Shown here piece by piece: positions 57,961 through 64,000 of a stretch of 64,000 nucleotides of DNA. The first letter of the stretch is position 1. Every line of letters starts with the position of its first letter. Made by a program: the position numbers and the translations under genes. The DNA is from Arthrobotrys musiformis (lineage: Eukaryota; Ascomycota; Orbiliomycetes; Orbiliales; Orbiliaceae), in contig JAVHJL010000007.1 of assembly GCA_036971715.1 (NCBI GenBank), forward strand, positions 434,001 through 498,000. The letters run 5' to 3'. The notes below the pieces were generated by a model. It searched no databases, was not told the origin of the DNA, and was given only the letters and a program-made list of their open reading frames with translations.

Positions 57961-59040
57961 AAATCAGATATGTCTCTCAAGGGCTGATTGGGAGGATCTC
58001 GGGATAACGGTTGCATTTTTCTTTTTTTCTTTTACACTCACTACATTACTCTCTCAGCGCTAGACAGCACATCACACTTCTGTATATATATCGGAACAAA
58101 GCTATAAATATCGATCCTTTATTCAAATTAGTCGGTATTCAGGATTAGTACTGTATGACCCCGTAAAGAGAGCATAAACATTAATCTCGATGCAAGGCAT
58201 ATCGATATATCTTCGGCCGTCGGTGGGTGGACTAGCCTGCTGTGCAGTACTATCGTTGGCCTGCACTCTCAGTTGAGCGAATTCGAACATAACCTGTCAA
58301 GCTGGACAACACGGATTTGAACACTGGAAAATGAAAATGCAACAGAAATGATCCCTTGCTCGTCTGATTCTCGACGGGGCCGCAGATCAAGATCTACTCC
58401 GTGGCTCATGCCGATGGATGCCTACTTCCATGGAGAACACGCTACAATAAATTGCAATTGGTGTATCGATCGATGCGGTCTCGACCCAGCGATTGATGTG
58501 CCCTTCATAGGTTCTATTTTTGCCACATTTTGTGTTGCTTCTGTTGCATTTTCCCTCACCGAATTTGTGTATTTGTGCCTTTAAACTTCGATATACATAA
58601 AACGGATATTTTCCGTATACTAGGGAGGAATGACAGCGATGGTACCAAATTTCTAAATACATATTCCAAGCAATATTGTGCATAAGATAGAACTCTAGAC
58701 ATCGTGTCGATTCGCAGAACACCAGCATTCGATGTTCTGTGTGAAATAATTCCTTAAACGACAGCTGACAGGTATATCTCGATTCGAGATCCTATATATT
58801 TCCTGTGATAAAAAGAAGATTATGGATTTAATTTGTTCAAATGCTAAGTAATTACATACATAGGTACCCTCGCCTCAACGATATATACATCCTCCCAACC
58901 CTGTCCTGTCTGCAGCTTTCCCCGAGCTCGAGCATGCTCATTGCTGGGCTAAATTGGAATTTAAAAACCTCGTTTGCAGCACTCTAACAAAAGCCCACCT
59001 GTTGATAAATACTGCGCGCAGTCTCTCTTAGGGCGTATTA
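57961..59040. other. convergent intergenic region, no gene seen
   Basis: This is the 3' flank of the 662-aa gene and of the broken secreted-protein locus. Short open frames at 58348-58584 (+) and 58387-58728 (-) mirror each other and show no domain. Confidence 0.45.
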
Positions 59041-59554
59041 TTATTTTTGAGCAACGTCGAGTCGAATTTTGCCGTCGCCGGTTTTACCATCTTTTACGCC
59101 ACCAGCCATACCACCAACTTTAAGCGGGCCACCAGCCATACCACCAACTACATCACTCATATCACCGTGCAACCTTACCAGGACTGCTACCCGCACCACC
59201 AACAATGTGAGGACCATTGGCCATACCACCAACCACACCGCTAAATATATCACCGGCCCCATCAGTACCCCTAGCCGGCGTGCCATCGACGACAGCGGCG
59301 TGAACATTTTCCCCGCTGGCTAATTTGGGAGGTGCGCCCACCCTCCCGATTATACTGCTTAGAATACCTGCGATTAAGTGCTTTGCTGCCGTTTCGGTCG
59401 TAGAATTGGCTTTTGGGAGTCCTTCGATCATGGCTTTGGTCTTTATGAAGTCATCGATCGTAGCCTTGCTTTTGATTTCGGCTGTGACTTCTGAATGGGA
59501 GAATGGGAGGGCGAAAACGCTTGCAGCAAAGATGATGAGGATGTATAGTCGCAC
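59041..59554 (-). pseudogene. decayed Gly-rich secreted-protein gene
   Basis: A hydrophobic signal-peptide-like start (RLYILIIFAASVFALPF) is followed by about 100 residues and then VGGMA repeats. The codon where ATG is expected is GTG (59554), and no usable ATG lies upstream in frame before a stop. The frame ends at 59162. The same VGGMA repeat continues downstream in another frame (two copies, starting at 59104 and 59134, exactly 30 bp apart) to a stop at 59041. The third repeat copy (59220) is out of phase with those two by one base, pointing to a frameshift. A 31-nt GTAAGG...TAG intron would restore the frame but would be unusually short. The signal peptide resembles that of the next small secreted gene. 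Confidence 0.45.
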
Positions 59555-60853
59555 TTTGTTTGTTTATGGGGGGCTATTCGAGCCGGTTTTGTGGTTAAAA
59601 GGGTATCGTGCGGTCTGGGTACGAGACCAGGATACAGGTATTTTCGAAAGCGTATTTTTTTGTATGGAGAAGGTTAAGACTTGCGCCGTGCACAGGATTG
59701 TGCGGGAATGGTTTCTTGTATGATGAGGGAAAGTTTCGATAGAAATGAGTTTGTACAATTGTGGGGGGCTCGAGTGAGACTTTTGGGAAAGCTATTGCTA
59801 AGATATATAAATAAGATGATATGCCAGTATTGACAGGGCCGCGAGAGGCATGTTTACTGGGTTACGATGCAAATCGACAGGAAACAAAATCTCAGATGAT
59901 CTTTATACTGTCTTGTAGGGAAAGGATGGCCTTACTATGCTGCTGGCACGGATTCTTCTAGCTCGTGCACAGGAGGGGTTAGGGGAGGAGGGGAGTTGTT
60001 GTTCTCTCGAGAGGTCTCCGTCTCGAATTCTGTACCTCCTTCGCCTCTTTTGAAAAATGCCCGGAACTTTCGACGAACGAATGTCGAGACCACCCGAGCG
60101 CTTGACTTGTCTATTCAATACAAGTTGCAATTGGGCACGCACACAAGCGTTCAAACTCCATGAGCTCCATGAGATGGGCTTATTCAAGTATCCCAGCAGT
60201 TTCGAAATCTGCCTCCTCCGCAGACCACCGCCACGAGAGATGTTTTAGTTAGATGTCACAGAGCCGACCATAAGCATTCTAACAAGCCCGTTAGATATAC
60301 AGAGAGAGAAATCACCTCCTACAAAAAGCCTTAGATTTCGGGTGCGTAGCACTTTTATCAGCAAGATATAAAACTAATATTTAATGAAAACAAAGTCATG
60401 AAGGTTAAAACAGAAGCTAAATTTATATTAAAACCCCCCTTGATACGTAGAGTCCCGTCTCCTTTTGAGCGAGCGCGGAAGCCATATACTTATATAACCA
60501 ATCGTCTAGCGTGTTATGTCGTGCGCTACGCTACCCAAAATTTCAAGCTACAACTTCAAAGTGGCGGTTTAACTTGATATCACCCACCTACGTCTCCACA
60601 ACCTCATATCCCTCATTTGCGTCCCAGTAAGCCCGTTCTCGAGAGTGCCAATCCAACGGCATTGCCGACTTCCCGGGGGAAATCAAGGATAATTTCTGTC
60701 ATATCTGCATTATCGGTTAGCATATAAGTTATACCGTATCGACTCTATCACCGCAATCAGCCGGGCTAGGCGTTAGCTACGTAGCGCATCCGATTAGATA
60801 ACTTACCAAATGGACTAGGCTTGTCCCTATGTTTTAAATTAAAAAGACGTCAG
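59555..60853. other. intergenic, no gene seen
   Basis: This is the spacer between the two small secreted-protein loci on the minus strand. Short open frames (for example 59903-60187 -, and 60057-60248 +) overlap each other and have no features. The upstream region of the broken gene and the 3' flank of the next gene are expected here. Confidence 0.45.
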
Positions 60854-61171
60854 TCATAAATATCGTATTTTGGCCGCCCGAAGGCTGGTGAGAGTGCTGG
60901 TCGTACTAGCAACTACGGACATGACCTCCTTGTTGACTTCATCGATGACTTCCAGCGGAGTTGAAGCGTCGAGGTTGCTCAATATGTCTATCAAATCGAG
61001 CACACTGGGTGCAATACTACAAAACGTATCCTTCGCACTCCCAGATAGGCCAATATCCTTTAATATATTTTCGACACACTGGTCGGCCTTATCTAGCGGC
61101 TTGATCGAGATCAGAGCTGCCGTGATGCTTGAAACGAAGCAAATCACGAGGAATAGGAGTCGCATCTGCAT
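60854..61171 (-). CDS. small secreted protein, two cysteines
   Basis: An intronless frame of 105 aa starts MQMRLLFLVICFVSSITAAL, an excellent signal peptide with probable cleavage after TAA or SITA. The mature part has about 85 residues, is helical and acidic (LDASTPLEVIDEVNKEVMSV), and has two cysteines (about residues 32 and 51) that could form one disulphide. The size and composition fit small secreted fungal proteins, including some effector candidates, but no family was recognised. The signal peptide MRLLFLVI resembles RLYILIIF of the decayed neighbour, so the two may be diverged relatives. A second in-frame ATG is at codon 3. Confidence 0.6.
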   Translation of the reverse strand: MQMRLLFLVICFVSSITAALISIKPLDKADQCVENILKDIGLSGSAKDTFCSIAPSVLDLIDILSNLDASTPLEVIDEVNKEVMSVVASTTSTLTSLRAAKIRYL

Positions 61172-63260
61172 TGTGATGTAATTCTTTTCTTTGGGTTATT
61201 TCTTGTTTGCTTGTAGGTTGTTCTAAAATATAAATTGGTATTAGAGGGTAAATTATCTTTGAAGAATATCTCGCATCTAGTTCTTTACTGGAAGGGTTTC
61301 TTGACGAATAAGCCTCGATAGGCTAACTATCGGTTTGGGGTAACGAATCCTTTACGTAAATTTACGTAGGACTCCGTGGGACCTGAATTGGGGGGCTCCT
61401 TGTTTATACGGCTTGGAAGTGATATCGTATAATTATAAGTATAATGCAGGGAGATTCTGATAGTTTAGATAGCCATGTATAGATAGGACTGTATAGAATT
61501 TAGTTGAACGCATGTAGTTTTTTTTTGGATATTAGGATGGGAATCCTTCATTAGTTATATACCTGCTGAAATGGCTTCTCTTTTTTGTTTTTCCTCCCAT
61601 AGTCCTTCGAATCGAAATAGAGGACCCATACTATCGTACCTCTGTCACACGGGCCCTTCATCGCGAGCGTACATACACGTACATGCATATGTATATTCCT
61701 GAGTTGAGTGGGAGCGGCTGAGTTCAGCGCAGGGGGCGGGATCGATGCGCATATGCATACAGTCACCCTTCCTCATCACGGAATACTAAGTGATAGCTGA
61801 TTCCTCGCGGCCTCGTCACAATTATGATCAACTATTTTGTCCAGGATAGTATGGTCAAGACACACTCTACACATATGCATATGCAACTTAAGCTCTATCA
61901 AACACCGCGAAGATCCTGAGCCCGTGTAAGCGCCGTGGTAATCCGACCCTAGACTTCTCAGGGTTTAAAAAAGTTCACTTTCCAGCTGAATTGTGTCTAG
62001 AACGAGGTCGACTCAATTGTTCAATCGCAAGTGAAATCGTAACAACATAAGGCAGTTACGTTTCGCCCATAATAGGTCAGACACTAACTAGGAAAATCAA
62101 TCTTATCTCTAGATTAATATTCCAATCGATTGATGGATTGTTTGAGGTGAATTAACTCAACGTTAATAATGTATCGGTAGACCAACCGAAACCCGTACCG
62201 ACCCCAGGGCAAGGACCAGGCGAGACGGATTAGATTCTAATCGCGGGCTCGAGCTCGTGAGCTTCTTTCACACTATTCGACCCACATGCTATGAACATTG
62301 CTGCTAGTTATGTTGTATGAAGTCTACATTCGCAGAGAGGGTGGGGTATGGTAGAGGAAGAGCGCCGCCGCCGCCACAGCCTGTCGCGACGTTAGATCGG
62401 CGCTGGGGCACTTATCCATACGATGTTGTTTTTGTGTTATTTCCCTTTTGGTAGCTAAACTGTTGATCCGGAACATGGAAATTTGAGGGCCGAGACCGAC
62501 TCGTACTCGAGCCTCTCCTGGCCTCTCATCGCCTGAAGATGGCTTTAAATTCTTATAATTATAAGCTTACCATCAAGCGCAATTTATAAGACTGATTTGT
62601 ATCTAGATCTATAGTATTCATATAATCCGGGTACAAAAGGGAAAGAAAATACATGATGAGTTTATATAAACCAAGACGTAACTCTATCACAATCGAGAAT
62701 TGAGCTCAATACATGTATACAGTGTTGATACGGCAGGTACCATTAATGGTCGAAAGTACAGCTGGCGGTCACATTTCAATCGTATATTATATGAGCTACT
62801 ATCGATAATCATAAAGAAATACTAATTACTCCTCCATATTCAAGCAATCGGACTCCCAGATTGCGAATGAGAAAAGAAATACTAAAGGTAAAACGGAAGA
62901 AAGAAAGTAACAGAGAAAACCGGTGGGGGGAATCGCGATGGGAAGAAAAACACCTGGAACCCGAAGTAGCTGCAATGTAGTAGTATATCAAGATCTTGTA
63001 ATAGTAATAAAAAAGGACGGTATGATGAAGTAGAGAAAGAAAGAAAGAGAGAGAGAGAGAAAGAAGGGTATGGATTTGGTGAGGATTTAAAAGGAGGTAG
63101 AAAAGAGGAGTGATAGAAGCCGTCTTCTCAAAAAAGTTAAATATCCTGGTCCCTCGTAACCAAGAGACATCCCTATGATCCCATCCCATACTCGATGTAT
63201 CTGAGCGACAAGGTTATTATGAGCCGTGTGTAACCTCCTCCCGAGCTTTCGCAAGCCCGT
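61172..63260. other. 2.1-kb intergenic region, no gene seen
   Basis: This separates the small secreted protein and the Rab5 3' end. A GAAAGAAAGAGAGAGAGAGA microsatellite (63037-63060) and a CCGCCGCCGCC run near 62367 are the only repeats noted. Open frames near 62809-63189 (-) are translations of the purine-rich tract. Confidence 0.5.
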
Positions 63261-64000
63261 TTAACAAGCACAACCGTCCTTGTTCGTTTCTCCAACAGCC
63301 GATAGATTCACACCTCCAGATCCTCCAAATGTGTCTCCGGCGGCACCACCACCAGTTCGGCCGGAACCCGGTCCACCTCTTGTCTTCAACGTGCTCTCCG
63401 GTATCGCATTTGCAATGGCGGTAAATACCTCCTGCACATTATGTCCGGTCTTCGCACTAGTCTCGAAGAACAGCAGTCCTTCCTCGTCGGCGTAACTCTT
63501 GGCCTCAGCGGTCGTAATCTGCCTGGCATCACCCTCTTCCTCCTCTTCCTCGTCACCATCGTTGGCAGCAGCGGATAACGACAGTCCACCCATGGAACTT
63601 TCTAATCCCGTCGACTGGTTCGTTAAATCGAGCTTGTTGCCAACGAGAGCGATAACTATTCCCGGAGAAGCTTGTCGCTGTAGCTCGGCAACCCAGTGTT
63701 TTGCTTTTGCGAGGGAGGAAGCTTTGGTGAGGTCGTAGACGACGAGGGCGGACTGAGCGTTACGGTAGTACATAGGAGCTAGCGAGGCGAATCGTTCTTG
63801 GCCAGCGGTATCCCTAGTTGTACCCATAATGTGTCAACGGGAAGCTCCCGGCTAAAGGGATATTTGGAGAGGGTTACACACCATATCTCGAACTTGATTG
63901 TCCGGTTTGGGAGATTGCATTTTTGTGTCAAAAAGGCGGCTGCGAAGCTTTCCTGTTAGCTTCTCTGTCCATATTGCAGAACAATAAAAAACGATGAAGG
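63261..64000 (-). CDS. rab5: Rab5-type small GTPase, 5' end beyond window
   Basis: The last two exons are seen, 63952-63882 and 63813-63261. The 68-nt intron splits the Trp codon of FEIW|DTAGQERF. The preceding acceptor AACAG opens exon 2 with ESFAAAFLTQKCNL. The G3 box DTAGQERF, G4 NKLDL and G5 ETSAKTG are intact. The signature ASLAPMYYRNAQSALVVYDL and the C-terminal CAC prenylation motif identify the Rab5/Vps21 group, which controls early-endosome fusion. The P-loop and switch I exons lie off the right edge. An insert of about 35 residues follows the G4 box and contains a Glu/Asp run (DGDEEEEEEGD). A shorter acidic insert is usual in filamentous-fungal Rab5. The C-terminal hypervariable tail is Gly-rich. 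Confidence 0.95.

Overview
The window looks like nuclear DNA of a filamentous ascomycete (Pezizomycotina). The evidence is short spliceosomal introns (mostly 53-135 nt, GT...CTAAC/CTGAC...AG), a Zn2Cys6 regulator with a fungal-specific transcription factor domain, a Clr5-type domain, an AIM18-like protein, a PAR32-like protein (DUF3602) and a fungal-type (6-4) photolyase. The non-coding DNA is AT-rich, full of poly(A)/poly(T) runs, and makes up more than half of the window. A class-level placement is not possible from this sequence alone.

Layout. 1-4 kb: two tandem zinc-knuckle genes (+). 4-7.3 kb: a three-exon Clr5/ankyrin gene (-), divergent from a three-exon gene (8.2-12.9 kb, +) whose low-complexity product carries about 25 PPG-hydrophobic motifs. 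13.3-14.7 kb: AIM18-like mitochondrial protein (-). 17.6-20.6 kb: large AT-hook protein (+). 22 kb: PAR32-like protein (+). 25-26.5 kb: secreted lactonase-like beta-propeller (+). 29.3-31.4 kb: four-exon C2H2 zinc-finger gene (-). 35.8-38.1 kb: (6-4) photolyase (+) with one splice junction that does not resolve canonically. 38.8 kb: Ser/Thr-rich membrane protein (+). 41.4-42.5 kb: unrecognised 382-aa protein (-). 42.5-49.3 kb: gene-poor. 49.3-52.7 kb: five-exon Zn2Cys6 regulator (-). 56-58 kb: nuclear-looking orphan (+). 59-61 kb: two small secreted-protein loci (-), one apparently broken. The right edge holds the 3' part of a Rab5 GTPase gene (-).

The genes do not form a metabolic cluster. 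Several encode nuclear or regulatory proteins (Clr5/ankyrin, C2H2, Zn2Cys6, AT-hook, photolyase), and the rest are housekeeping (Rab5, AIM18, PAR32-like) or apparently lineage-specific low-complexity proteins. Exon structures were built by hand from frame, splice consensus and family continuity. All translation starts were moved to real ATG codons where possible. Most unusual signals: the multivalent PPG-hydrophobic protein, a compact run of RNA-like hairpins at 16.15-16.24 kb that includes a GNRA-type loop, the anomalous photolyase intron, and the decaying secreted-protein gene.
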